From Kitasatospora terrestris (GTDB lineage: Bacteria > Actinomycetota > Actinomycetes > Streptomycetales > Streptomycetaceae): a stretch of DNA of 64,000 bases. The stretch lies in assembly GCF_039542905.1 (NCBI RefSeq), contig NZ_BAABIS010000001.1, positions 6,696,001-6,760,000 on the forward strand, read 5' to 3'. Shown here in pieces: positions 16,299-24,264 of this stretch (positions are counted from its first letter, which is position 1; the number at the start of each line of letters is the position of its first letter). Below the pieces are notes generated by a model, which was not told the origin of the DNA, did no database searches, and saw nothing but the letters and a program-made list of their open reading frames with translations. Both the position numbers and the translations under genes were made by a program.

Positions 16299-17402
16299 AT
16301 GAGTGGCGGATGGGCCGGGCTCGACCCGGACGACGTGCCGGACGGGCTGGTGGTCGCGGACGCGGACGGCCTGGTCGTGGTGTTCAACCGGGCCGCGGCC
16401 CGGATCACCGGGATCGGCTCCGGGGCCGCCCTCGGCCGCCCGCTGGAGCAGGCGCTGCCGCTGGAGGACCTGGACGGCCGTCGCTGGTGGCAGTTGACCG
16501 ACCCGTACGGCGGCCTCGCCACCCGCACCGGGCAGCCCGAGCGCAACCTGCTGCTGCCCGGCGGGCGCGAGGTGCTGGTCTCGGCCCGGTACGTCCGCGA
16601 GCGGCCGCTCGGCCCGGTGCGCCGGGTCGTCGTCGCGGTGCGCGGCACCGAGGCGCGCCGCCGCACCGAGCGCAGCCACGCCGAGCTGATCGCCACCGTC
16701 GCGCACGAGCTGCGCTCCCCGCTGACCAGCGTGAAGGGCTTCACCGCGACCCTGCTGGCGAAGTGGGAGCGGTTCAACGACGGGCAGAAGCGGGTGATGC
16801 TGGAGACCGTCGACGCCGACGCCGACCGGGTCACCCGGCTGATCGCCGAGCTGCTGGACATCTCCCGGATCGACGCCGGCCGCCTGGAGGTCCGCAAGCA
16901 GCGGATCGGCATCGCCGCCGCGGTGCGCCGGCACGTGGAGGGCAAGGTCGCGGCCGGGATCGCCCCCGAGCGCTTCGACATCCGGATCACCGAGCCGCTG
17001 ACCGAGCTGTGGGCCGACCCCGACAAGGTCGACCAGGTGCTCGCCAACCTGCTGGAAAATGCGGTGCGGCACGGTGAGGGGACTGTCACGATCGAGATCG
17101 CGCCCGCCAAGGAAGTGGTGGAGGCGGCCGGCTGGGAGCCGGCGGGCACTCCGCCCCGGGTACTGGAGGGCACGGCGGTCACGGTGAGCGACGAGGGCAG
17201 CGGCATCCCGGAGGAGTCCATGCCCCGCGTCTTCACCCGCTTCTGGCGCGGCTCCAAGCGCGGCGGCACCGGCCTCGGCCTCTACATCGTCAAGGGCATC
17301 GTCGAGGCCCACGGCGGCACGATCCGGATCAGCCGCGCGCCCGGCGGCGGCGCCCAGTTCCGATTCATCCTGCCCGCCGGGATCCCGGACTTCATGCTCT
17401 GA
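16299..17402 (+). CDS. soluble PAS-domain sensor histidine kinase
   Basis: 367 residues with no membrane segment. A PAS domain (about 10-105) precedes a HisKA dimerisation helix with the phospho-acceptor His in VAHELRSPLTSVKG, then the HATPase domain with N box NLLENAVRHGEG, G1 DEGSGIPEE and G2 GGTGLGLYIVKG. No response regulator gene is adjacent, so the partner is unknown. The ATG at 16299 gives proper spacing to GGGAGG; the GTG at 16293 is too close. It lies between an RNA methyltransferase and pheS. Confidence 0.9.
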   Translation: MSGGWAGLDPDDVPDGLVVADADGLVVVFNRAAARITGIGSGAALGRPLEQALPLEDLDGRRWWQLTDPYGGLATRTGQPERNLLLPGGREVLVSARYVRERPLGPVRRVVVAVRGTEARRRTERSHAELIATVAHELRSPLTSVKGFTATLLAKWERFNDGQKRVMLETVDADADRVTRLIAELLDISRIDAGRLEVRKQRIGIAAAVRRHVEGKVAAGIAPERFDIRITEPLTELWADPDKVDQVLANLLENAVRHGEGTVTIEIAPAKEVVEAAGWEPAGTPPRVLEGTAVTVSDEGSGIPEESMPRVFTRFWRGSKRGGTGLGLYIVKGIVEAHGGTIRISRAPGGGAQFRFILPAGIPDFML

Positions 17403-17540
17403 CGTTCCCGGGCGGGCCACCCACCGGTCACGCGCGGTAGGCGCGTGCGCGCTGCGACTACACTCGTCCTTTGGCGTTGTGGGACGGCCTGCGGCGAGCA
17501 ACACCCCCTGATCACGAGCAGGAGCACGGGAAAGATAGAG

Positions 17541-18662
17541 ATGTCGGCACCCAACAAGTCGTACGACCCGGTCGAGGTCGAGGCACTCAAGCCCGAGGTG
17601 GTGGAGCAGGCCCGCGACGAGGCGCTCGCCGCGTTCGCCGCCGCCACCGGTCTCGACGAGCTGAAGCAGGCGAAGGTCGCGCACACCGGCGACCGCTCCC
17701 CGCTCTCCCTCGCCAACCGGGAGATCGGCGCCCTGCCGCCGCACGCCAAGGCCGCCGCCGGAAAGCTGATCGGCCAGGCCCGCGGCGCCGTCAACCAGGC
17801 ACTGGCCAAGCGCCAGAGCGAGCTGGAGGCGGAGCGCGACGCCCGCGTGCTGGTCGAGGAGGCGGTGGACGTCACGCTGCCGTACGACCGCGTGCCGCGC
17901 GGCGCCCGGCACCCGCTGACCACCCTCGCGGAGCGGATCGAGGACACCTTCGTGGCCATGGGCTACGAGGTCGCCTCCGGCCCCGAGGTGGAGGCGGAGT
18001 GGCTGAACTTCGACGCCCTCAACCTGCACCAGGACCACCCGGCCCGCTCGATGCAGGACACCTTCTTCGTGCAGGCCCCGGACGGCTCGCCCGACTCCGG
18101 CGTGGTCCTGCGCACCCAGACCTCCCCGGTGCAGATCCGCACCATGCTCGACCGCGAGCCCCCGCTGTACGCGGTCAGCCCCGGCCGGGTCTACCGGACC
18201 GACGAGCTGGACGCCACCCACACCCCGGTGTTCCGCCAGGTCGAGGGCCTCGCGGTGGACGAGGGCATCACCTTCGCCGACCTCAAGGGCACCATCGAGG
18301 TGCTGGTCGAGAAGCTGATCGGCACCGGCCTGCAGCTGCGCTGGCGCCCCTCGTACTTCCCGTTCACCGAGCCGAGCGCCGAGATCGACCTGCAGTGCTT
18401 CGTGTGCCGCGGCGAGTCCGTCGGCAACCCGGACCGCCCTTGCCGCACCTGCTCCTCCGAGGGCTGGATCGAGCTCGGCGGCTGCGGCGTGGTCAACCCG
18501 CGGGTGCTGGTCGCGGCCGGTGTGGACCCCAACCGCTACAGCGGATTCGCCTTCGGCCTGGGCCTGGAGCGAATCCTGATGAACCGCCACAACGTCGCCG
18601 ACATGCGCGACATGGTCGAGGGTGACGTCCGCTTCACCCTCCCGTTCGGGATGGAGATCTGA
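17541..18662 (+). CDS. pheS: phenylalanyl-tRNA synthetase alpha chain
   Basis: 373 residues. An N-terminal coiled-coil region is followed by the class II catalytic core: FRQVEGLAVDEG (motif 2) and GFAFGLGLERI (motif 3). A four-cysteine cluster CFVCRGESVG...CRTCSSEGWIELGGCG in the core may bind zinc. It forms the alpha2beta2 enzyme with PheT. The ATG at 17541 follows GGGAAAGATAGAG. The 138-nt upstream gap has a -10-like TACACT near 17458 but no clear leader peptide. Confidence 0.97.
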   Translation: MSAPNKSYDPVEVEALKPEVVEQARDEALAAFAAATGLDELKQAKVAHTGDRSPLSLANREIGALPPHAKAAAGKLIGQARGAVNQALAKRQSELEAERDARVLVEEAVDVTLPYDRVPRGARHPLTTLAERIEDTFVAMGYEVASGPEVEAEWLNFDALNLHQDHPARSMQDTFFVQAPDGSPDSGVVLRTQTSPVQIRTMLDREPPLYAVSPGRVYRTDELDATHTPVFRQVEGLAVDEGITFADLKGTIEVLVEKLIGTGLQLRWRPSYFPFTEPSAEIDLQCFVCRGESVGNPDRPCRTCSSEGWIELGGCGVVNPRVLVAAGVDPNRYSGFAFGLGLERILMNRHNVADMRDMVEGDVRFTLPFGMEI

Positions 18663-21169
18663 TGCGCGTCCCGCTTTCCTGGCTGCGCGAGTACGTCGAC
18701 CTGCCTGCCGGGGAGACCGGCCGCGACGTGGCGGCCCGGCTGGTCCGCGCCGGCCTGGAGGTCGAGACCGTCGAGCAGCTCGGCGGCGACCTCAAGGGTC
18801 CGCTGGTGGTCGGCCAGGTCCTCTCCATCGAGGAGCTCAGCGGCTTCAAGAAGCCGATCCGGCACTGCTTCGTCAACGTCGGCGACGCCAACGGCACCGG
18901 CGAGCCGCAGGAGATCGTCTGCGGCGCGACCAACTTCGCCGTCGGCGACAAGGTCGTCGTGGTCCTCCCGGGCGCCGTGCTGCCCGGCCCGTTCCCGATC
19001 GCCGCGCGGCAGACCTACGGCCACACCTCGGCCGGCATGATCTGCTCCGCCCGCGAGCTCGGCATGGGCGACGACCACAACGGCATCATCGTGCTGCCGC
19101 CGGAGTTCGAGCCCGGCACCGACGCGATCGAGCTGCTCCAGCTGGTCGACGAGGTGCTCGACATCGCCGTCACCCCGGACCGCGGCTACTGCCTGTCGAT
19201 GCGCGGTGTGGCCCGCGAGGCCGCCGCCGCGTACGGCCTGCCGCTGGCCGACCCGGCGCTGCTCGACGTCCCTCCGGCCAACTCCTACGGCTACCTGGTC
19301 AAGGTCGCCGACCCGGCCGGCTGCGACCGCTTCGTCGCCCGCACCGTCACCGGCATCGACCCGGGCGCCAAGTCGCCGATCTGGCTGCAGCGCCGCCTGC
19401 AGAAGGCCGGCATCCGCCCGATCTCGCTGACCGTCGACATCACCAACTACGTGATGCTCGAGGTCGGCCAGCCGCTGCACGCCTACGACCGCGGCCGCGT
19501 CGACGGCCCGATCCAGGTGCGCCGCGCCGAGGCCGGCGAGAAGATCACCACCCTCGACGGCGTGGAGCGCAAGCTCTCCGCCGAGGACCTGCTGATCTGC
19601 GACAACTCCGGCCCGATCGGCCTGGCCGGCGTCATGGGCGGCTCCACCACCGAGATCCTCGACCCCGTCGTGGACCCGGAGACCGGCCTGACCACCGGCT
19701 CCACCGAGGTGATCATCGAGGCGGCGCACTTCGACCCGATCTCGATCGCCCGCACCGCCAAGCGGCACAAGCTGCCCTCCGAGGCGTCCAAGCGCTTCGA
19801 GCGCGGCGTCGACCCGGAGGCCGCCCGCGCCGCCGCGCAGCGCGCCGTCGACCTGCTGGTCCTGATCGCCGGCGGCACCGCCGAGGCCGGGGTCACCGAC
19901 ATCGCCGCCCCGCACCCGGTGCGCACCATCGCCATCGCCGCCGACCTGCCCGACCGGGTGGCCGGCACCGAGTACGGCCGCGAGACCGTCACCCGGCGCC
20001 TGCAGGAGGTCGGCTGCACCGTGGCCGGCTCCGACGTCCTGGAGGTCACCCCGCCGTCCTGGCGGCCCGACCTCACCGACCCGTACGACCTCGCGGAGGA
20101 GGTCATCCGGCTGGAGGGCTACGACAACGTGCCCGCCCGGATGCCCACCGTCCCGCCGGGCCGCGGCCTGACCGAGACCCAGCGCTTCCACCGCCGGGTC
20201 GGCGTGGCGCTGGCCGGCGCCGGCTACGTCGAGATCAACGCGTACCCGTTCCTCGGCGACGCCGCGTTCGACGCCCTCGGCCTGGACCAGGACGACGAGC
20301 GCCGCCGCACGGTCAAGCTGGTCAACCCGCTCAACGACGAGGAGCCGGCGCTGCGCACCACGCTGCTGCCCGGCCTGCTCGGTGCGCTGCGCCGCAACGT
20401 CGGCCGCGGCAACACCGACCTCGCGCTGTTCGAGACCGGTACGGTCTTCCTGCCGAAGGCCGAGCTCAAGGTCGCCCCGCGGCTGTCCGTCGAACGCCGC
20501 CCCAGCGAGGAGGAGCTCGCCGAGCTCAACGCCGCGCTGCCCGACCAGCCGCGCCGGGTCGCCGTCGCGCTGGCCGGCGAGCGGCTGCCGTCCGGCTGGT
20601 GGGGCAAGGGCTCCGGCGCGATCTGGGCCGACGCGATCGAGGCCGCCCGCACGGTGGCCGCCGCCGCCGGTGTCGAGCTGACCGTCCGCCAGGCGCAGCA
20701 CGCGCCGTGGCACCCGGGCCGCTGCGCCGAGCTGGTGGCCGGCGACGTGGTCGTCGGGTACGCCGGTGAGCTGCACCCGCGGGTCATCAAGGCGATGCAC
20801 CTGCCGGAGCGCACCTGCGCGATGGAGATCGACCTCGACCTGGTCTTCGAGGACGGTCGCCGGGTGCACGGCCCGACCGTGTCCGCCTACCCGGTCGCCA
20901 CCCAGGACGTCGCGCTGATCGTCGACTCCTCGGTGCCGTCCGCGGCCGTGGAGGACGCGCTGCGCGAGGGCGCCGGCGAGCTGCTGGAGTCGATCCGGCT
21001 GTTCGACGTCTTCACCGGCGAGCAGGCGGGCGAGGGCAAGAAGTCGCTGGCGTACTCGCTGCGCTTCCGCGCCACCGACCGGACGCTGACCGCCGACGAG
21101 GCCACCGCCGCCCGCGAGGCCGCGGTGGCGCTGGCCACCGACCGCACCGGCGCGACGCTGCGCGGCTAG
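18662..21169 (+). CDS. pheT: phenylalanyl-tRNA synthetase beta chain
   Basis: 835 residues. It starts MRVPLSWLREYVDLP and carries in order the EMAP-like tRNA-binding domain, B3/B4 editing domain, B5 domain and C-terminal anticodon-binding ferredoxin-like domain ending FRATDRTLTADEATAAREA. The stop of pheS and the ATG of pheT share one base (TGATG), so the subunits are translationally coupled. A long GC-rich stem-loop ends the transcript. Confidence 0.97.
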   Translation: MRVPLSWLREYVDLPAGETGRDVAARLVRAGLEVETVEQLGGDLKGPLVVGQVLSIEELSGFKKPIRHCFVNVGDANGTGEPQEIVCGATNFAVGDKVVVVLPGAVLPGPFPIAARQTYGHTSAGMICSARELGMGDDHNGIIVLPPEFEPGTDAIELLQLVDEVLDIAVTPDRGYCLSMRGVAREAAAAYGLPLADPALLDVPPANSYGYLVKVADPAGCDRFVARTVTGIDPGAKSPIWLQRRLQKAGIRPISLTVDITNYVMLEVGQPLHAYDRGRVDGPIQVRRAEAGEKITTLDGVERKLSAEDLLICDNSGPIGLAGVMGGSTTEILDPVVDPETGLTTGSTEVIIEAAHFDPISIARTAKRHKLPSEASKRFERGVDPEAARAAAQRAVDLLVLIAGGTAEAGVTDIAAPHPVRTIAIAADLPDRVAGTEYGRETVTRRLQEVGCTVAGSDVLEVTPPSWRPDLTDPYDLAEEVIRLEGYDNVPARMPTVPPGRGLTETQRFHRRVGVALAGAGYVEINAYPFLGDAAFDALGLDQDDERRRTVKLVNPLNDEEPALRTTLLPGLLGALRRNVGRGNTDLALFETGTVFLPKAELKVAPRLSVERRPSEEELAELNAALPDQPRRVAVALAGERLPSGWWGKGSGAIWADAIEAARTVAAAAGVELTVRQAQHAPWHPGRCAELVAGDVVVGYAGELHPRVIKAMHLPERTCAMEIDLDLVFEDGRRVHGPTVSAYPVATQDVALIVDSSVPSAAVEDALREGAGELLESIRLFDVFTGEQAGEGKKSLAYSLRFRATDRTLTADEATAAREAAVALATDRTGATLRG

Positions 21170-21187
21170 GCAGGACGGCAGCCACCA

Positions 21188-21260
21188 GGGGCGCGAGGAC
21201 CCGCGCGACCGGCCACGCTCGATCCGAGCGCACGGCCGGACGACGGGCTCCTCGCGCCCC
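21188..21260 (+). terminator. terminator after pheT
   Basis: GGGGCGCGAGGA at 21188-21199 pairs perfectly with TCCTCGCGCCCC at 21249-21260. Smaller inverted repeats lie in the loop (GGCC/GGCC around a CGCTCG stem), giving a branched terminator-like structure. Confidence 0.7.
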
Positions 21261-21373
21261 CGCCGTTTCCGGGCGGCCTTCCGGGACCGACCGCCGCGCC
21301 GTGCCCTTCGGGCCGTCGGGGTCCAGGCTGGAGGGTGGGTCCACCCGGTCACACTCCCGGAGGCGACGGCGCC

Positions 21374-22177
21374 ATGAACATCCACCGGATCGGTCGCGAC
21401 ACCAGCGTCCTCGGCGACTGCCTGGAGGTGCCCGGCCTGGGGTTCCTCCCGGTGAACGCCTTCGTCCTGCAGGCGGCCGAGCCGGTGGTCGTCGACACCG
21501 GTCTCGGGCTGCCGGACCGCGACTTCGTGGCGGCGGTCGGCGAGGTGCTCGACCCGGCCGACGTCCGATGGATCTGGCTGACCCATCCGGACCGCGACCA
21601 CACCGGCGGCCTGTTCGCCCTGCTGGAGGCCGCCCCGCGGGCCCGGCTGGTCTCCACCTTCGCGGGCTTGGGCATCATGTCCTGCGAGCGCCCGGTGCCG
21701 CTCGACCGGGTCTTCCTGCTGAATCCGGGCCAGTCGCTGGACGTCGGCGACCGGACGCTGCACGCCTTCCGCCCGCCGCTGTTCGACAACCCGGCGACGG
21801 TGGGCTTCTACGACGACCGCTCGCGCACCACCTTCAGCTCGGACTGCTTCGGCGGCGTGATGCCCAGTGCCGAGGTGGCGGCCGGGCCCGACGTCCGGGT
21901 GCTGCCCGCGGACGAGCTGCGCGCGGCGCAGCTGCTCTGGGCGTCGGTGGACAGTCCGTGGCTGGCGGCGGTCGACGCCGGGCGGTTCCTGGCCTGGGTG
22001 GAGCCGGTGCGCGCGCAGGGCGCGGAGACGGTGCTGTCCACCCATCTGCCGCCGGCGCGGGGCATCCTGTCGGCGCTGCTGGACACGGTCAGCGGCGCGC
22101 CGGGGCTGGAGCCGTTCGTCGGCCCGGACCAGCAGGCGCTGGAGCGGATGCTGGCGGGCTTCGAGCCCGCGGTTTGA
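21374..22177 (+). CDS. MBL-fold metallo-hydrolase
   Basis: 267 residues. The metallo-beta-lactamase metal motif reads THPDRDHTGG (HxDxDH form), a later acidic ligand lies in FSSDCFGG, and STHLPPARG has the last His. The HxDxDH form is shared with oxygen-binding diiron flavoprotein-like and other oxidoreductase-type MBL proteins, but no flavodoxin domain is present here. Substrate unknown. Single gene between the pheST terminator and the chitosanase. Confidence 0.8.
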   Translation: MNIHRIGRDTSVLGDCLEVPGLGFLPVNAFVLQAAEPVVVDTGLGLPDRDFVAAVGEVLDPADVRWIWLTHPDRDHTGGLFALLEAAPRARLVSTFAGLGIMSCERPVPLDRVFLLNPGQSLDVGDRTLHAFRPPLFDNPATVGFYDDRSRTTFSSDCFGGVMPSAEVAAGPDVRVLPADELRAAQLLWASVDSPWLAAVDAGRFLAWVEPVRAQGAETVLSTHLPPARGILSALLDTVSGAPGLEPFVGPDQQALERMLAGFEPAV

Positions 22178-22196
22178 CGTCGGTCCGTCAGACCCC

Positions 22197-22226
22197 TTGC
22201 GGTGGGCGGCCGTTCGGCGCTTCAAT
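22197..22226 (+). promoter_or_regulatory. candidate chitosanase promoter
   Basis: TTGCGG (22197-22202) and TTCAAT (22221-22226) with an 18-nt spacer, placed directly before the palindromic operator. The match to the housekeeping consensus is moderate. Confidence 0.4.
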
Positions 22227-22229
22227 CTG

Positions 22230-22248
22230 GTTAGGAAAGTTTCCTAAC
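22230..22248. promoter_or_regulatory. chitosanase operator palindrome
   Basis: GTTAGGAAAGTTTCCTAAC is a perfect 9-bp inverted repeat around one G, 54 nt before the chitosanase ATG. AT-rich palindromes of this type precede chitosanase genes in streptomycetes and are bound by the ROK-family repressor CsnR; this is recalled family knowledge. Its position just after a candidate -10 fits repression. Confidence 0.8.
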
Positions 22249-22301
22249 AGCTTTCGCCCGGGCACCCCCTTGCCCGCGCCCCGAAGCAGCCGGAGCGTCA
22301 C

Positions 22302-23135
22302 ATGCGTCCTGCCCTGCACCGTACCGCCCGTACCGCCCTCGCGGTCCTGCTCGCCGCGGTCCCCCTGACCGCCGTCACGGCCGGCGTCGGCCACGCCTTG
22401 ACCGGCACCGCGGCGGTCGCCGCCGTCGGCCTGGACGACGCGAAGAAGAAGGAGATCGCGATGGAGCTGGTCTCCAGCGCGGAGAACTCCTCGCTCGACT
22501 GGAAGGCCCAGTACAAGTACATCGAGGACATCAAGGACGGCCGGGGCTACACCGCCGGCATCATCGGCTTCTGCTCCGGCACCGGCGACATGCTGGACCT
22601 CGTCGAGCACTACACCGACCTCGAGCCCGGCAACGTCCTCGCCAAGTACCTGCCCGCCCTGCGCAAGGTCAACGGCACCGAGTCGCACTCCGGCCTCGGC
22701 TCCGCCTTCACCAGGGACTGGGCCACCGCCGCCAAGGACAGCGTCTTCCAGAAGGCCCAGAACGACGAGCGCGACCGGGTCTACTTCAACCCGGCCGTCA
22801 AGCAGGCCAAGGCCGACGGACTGCGCGCGCTCGGCCAGTTCGCCTACTACGACGCCATCGTGATGCACGGTCCGGGCGACTCCTCGGACAGCTTCGGCGG
22901 CATCCGCAAGGCGGCCATGAAGAAGGCCAGGACCCCCGCCCAGGGCGGCGACGAGGCGGCCTACCTCAAGGCCTTCCTGGACGCCCGCAAGGTGGTCATG
23001 AAGCAGGAGGAGGCCCACGCCGACACCAGCCGGGTCGACACCGAGCAGCTGGTCTTCCTCAACGCCAAGAACTTCGACCTCAACCCGCCGCTCAAGTGGA
23101 AGGTCTACGGCGACCCGTACCAGATCCTGGGCTGA
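22302..23135 (+). CDS. csnA: secreted chitosanase, glycoside hydrolase family 46
   Basis: 277 residues. Signal peptide about 1-31, then the GH46 catalytic domain beginning LDDAKKKEIAMELVSSAENSS. E61 and D79 fall at the positions of catalytic Glu22 and Asp40 of the mature Streptomyces N174 enzyme, and T84 at Thr45. The blocks FCSGTGDMLDLV, GQFAYYDAIVMHGPG and FGGIRKAAMKKARTPAQGGDE are almost identical to that enzyme. It hydrolyses chitosan outside the cell. Controlled by the palindrome upstream and ended by an 18-bp hairpin. Confidence 0.97.
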   Translation: MRPALHRTARTALAVLLAAVPLTAVTAGVGHALTGTAAVAAVGLDDAKKKEIAMELVSSAENSSLDWKAQYKYIEDIKDGRGYTAGIIGFCSGTGDMLDLVEHYTDLEPGNVLAKYLPALRKVNGTESHSGLGSAFTRDWATAAKDSVFQKAQNDERDRVYFNPAVKQAKADGLRALGQFAYYDAIVMHGPGDSSDSFGGIRKAAMKKARTPAQGGDEAAYLKAFLDARKVVMKQEEAHADTSRVDTEQLVFLNAKNFDLNPPLKWKVYGDPYQILG

Positions 23136-23138
23136 CCG

Positions 23139-23186
23139 CCGGCGCACCGTCACCCGTGGCAGCGGCCGCGGGTGACGGTGCGCCGG
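23139..23186 (+). terminator. terminator after csnA
   Basis: A perfect 18-bp stem (23139-23156 with 23169-23186) with a 12-nt loop, starting 4 nt after the stop codon. Confidence 0.88.
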
Positions 23187-23231
23187 ATAATCGGGTGACA
23201 GCCGCGAGCGGGCGCCGATAGCGTCCGCGTC

Positions 23232-23963
23232 GTGGCGAAACTCAATCAGATCATCGCGGTCGAGAAGGGCGTCAAGTCCAAGTCCTTCCAGGAGCTGACC
23301 CAGGCGCACCACGGCCTGCAGAAGCCCGCACTGCTCGCCGGCATCTCCCGGACCTACCAGCCGAAGGACGAGGAGGGCGAGCAGCTGCCGCCCGAGTCGA
23401 CCCGGGTGCAGGTCCGCGCGGAGGACATCCTGCGCGACACCGCGGCCTCGCTCGGCAAGCTGTTCGACGTCACCGCGACCAAGGACTGGGCGAACTGCTC
23501 GGCCCGCGCCGACGTGGTGGTCGACGGGAACCCGCTGCTCAAGGACGTGCCGGTCACGTACCTGCTGTTCCTGGAGAAGCAGCTCACCGACCTCTACACC
23601 TTCGTGCGCAAGCTGCCGGTGCTGGACGCCTCCGAGGCCTGGAGCCCGGACCCGTCCACCGACGCCTGGAAGACCGAGCCGGTGCGCACCATCCGGACCA
23701 AGAAGGTCCCCCGCAACCACGTGAAGGCCGAGGCCACCGAGAAGCACCCGGCGCAGGTCGAGGTGTACTACGAGGACGTGCCGGTCGGGTACTGGACCAC
23801 GGTGAAGTTCTCCGGCGCCCTGCCCGCCCGCCGCGTCAACGAGCTGGTCCAGCGCGTGGAGAAGCTGCAGCAGGCCGTGCAGTTCGCCCGCGAGGAGGCC
23901 AACGGCGGCGAGATCACCGACCGCCGGGTCGGCGACGCCGTCTTCGGCTACCTCTTCGGGTAG
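23232..23963 (+). CDS. hypothetical protein next to a tRNA locus
   Basis: 243 residues, no signal or membrane segment. The N-terminus MAKLNQIIAVEKGVKSKSFQ is basic; a cluster of charged residues (RTKKVPRNHVKAEATEKHPAQ) lies near 150-170 and a helical EKLQQAVQFAREEANGG segment near the end. I do not recognise an enzymatic motif. My recollection is that it belongs to an actinobacterial family labelled DUF7873, but I cannot verify that. GTG start. It ends 10-30 nt before two hairpins and the permuted tRNA-like locus, so a shared transcript is possible. Confidence 0.65.
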   Translation: MAKLNQIIAVEKGVKSKSFQELTQAHHGLQKPALLAGISRTYQPKDEEGEQLPPESTRVQVRAEDILRDTAASLGKLFDVTATKDWANCSARADVVVDGNPLLKDVPVTYLLFLEKQLTDLYTFVRKLPVLDASEAWSPDPSTDAWKTEPVRTIRTKKVPRNHVKAEATEKHPAQVEVYYEDVPVGYWTTVKFSGALPARRVNELVQRVEKLQQAVQFAREEANGGEITDRRVGDAVFGYLFG

Positions 23964-23974
23964 CCCACCGAACG

Positions 23975-24017
23975 CCCCTCGCGCGAGCGGAGGGGTGCGC
24001 CGGGGAAGCCCGGCGCA
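23975..24017 (+). terminator. two consecutive hairpins between the hypothetical gene and the tRNA locus
   Basis: CCCCTC/GAGGGG (6 bp, loop of 9 nt, 23975-23995) is followed at once by TGCGCCGGG-GAAG-CCCGGCGCA (perfect 9-bp stem, 23996-24017). Neither has a U tract. They may end the upstream gene or fold as a 5' domain of the tRNA precursor. Confidence 0.6.
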
Positions 24018-24043
24018 AAGCTGAAACTGACAGTTGAAGCTGA

Positions 24044-24126
24044 ACCGAGGCAACGGTGGAGGTTCGAATCCTCCCCCCGGCACCACCGGCCGGGGTGGCC
24101 CAAACGGCAGAGGCAGCCCCTCAGAC
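24044..24126 (+). tRNA. candidate circularly permuted tRNA, unit A (3' part before 5' part)
   Basis: 3' part: T arm GGAGG-TTCGAAT-CCTCC (24058-24074), acceptor strand CCCCGGC (24075-24081), then A and encoded CCA (24082-24085). After only CCG comes the 5' part: acceptor strand GCCGGGG (24089-24095), pairing 7/7 with CCCCGGC; TG as positions 8-9; and a D arm GCC-CAAACGGCAGA-GGC (24098-24114) with the conserved GG. The anticodon arm is unclear: GCCCC (24116-24120) pairs with GAGGC (24047-24051) at 4 of 5 positions, leaving a 6-nt variable loop, but then U33 is missing; shifting by one gives CTCAGAC with U33 and anticodon CAG. Flanks 24020-24029 and 24141-24150 pair at 9 of 10 positions. Amino acid identity is not assigned. 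Confidence 0.5.
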
Positions 24127-24190
24127 TCAGACTCTCGCTCCAGTCTCAGCATTCGCCGCCGAGCGCCGGATCGACCGGACGCGGACCTCC

Positions 24191-24264
24191 AGCGTCGGAT
24201 GCGGGTTCAAGTCCCGCCTGTGCCTCTGACCTGGCACGGTAGTTCAAAGGCAGAACACGACGCT
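24191..24264 (+). tRNA. candidate circularly permuted tRNA, unit B (3' part before 5' part)
   Basis: 3' part: anticodon strand CGTCG (24193-24197), 3-nt variable loop GAT, T arm GCGGG-TTCAAGT-CCCGC (24201-24217), acceptor strand CTGTGCC (24218-24224), then T73. After 8 nt from 24225 comes the 5' part: acceptor strand GGCACGG (24233-24239), TA as positions 8-9, D arm GTTC-AAAGGCA-GAAC (24242-24256) with A14, GG and A21, A26, then CGACG (24258-24262). Acceptor pairs 7/7 (one G.U), anticodon stem 5/5 and 7/7 if extended. The 5' half continues CTCTGAC (U33, anticodon CTG); the 3' half is preceded by CTCCAG, which would give anticodon TCC. No CCA is encoded. The normal order cannot form an acceptor. 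Identity is unresolved. Confidence 0.65.

Noticed and set aside
23999..24085. A normal-order 87-nt tRNA with acceptor GCCGGGG/CCCCGGC and CCA
   Set aside because: The 5' strand lies inside a perfect 9-bp hairpin (23996-24017), positions 8-9 are AA and no D arm forms; the copy of GCCGGGG at 24089 is followed by TG and a canonical D arm, so it is the better partner. It remains an alternative for unit A.
24089..24228. A single long tRNA from the first 5' half to the second 3' half
   Set aside because: GCCGGGG and CTGTGCC do not form an acceptor stem (two mismatches and two wobbles), and about 85 nt would have to be an insert. Each half pairs perfectly with its other neighbour instead. An 8-bp match CAGAGGCA/TGCCTCTG (24108-24115 with 24221-24228) was noted but would destroy the D arm.
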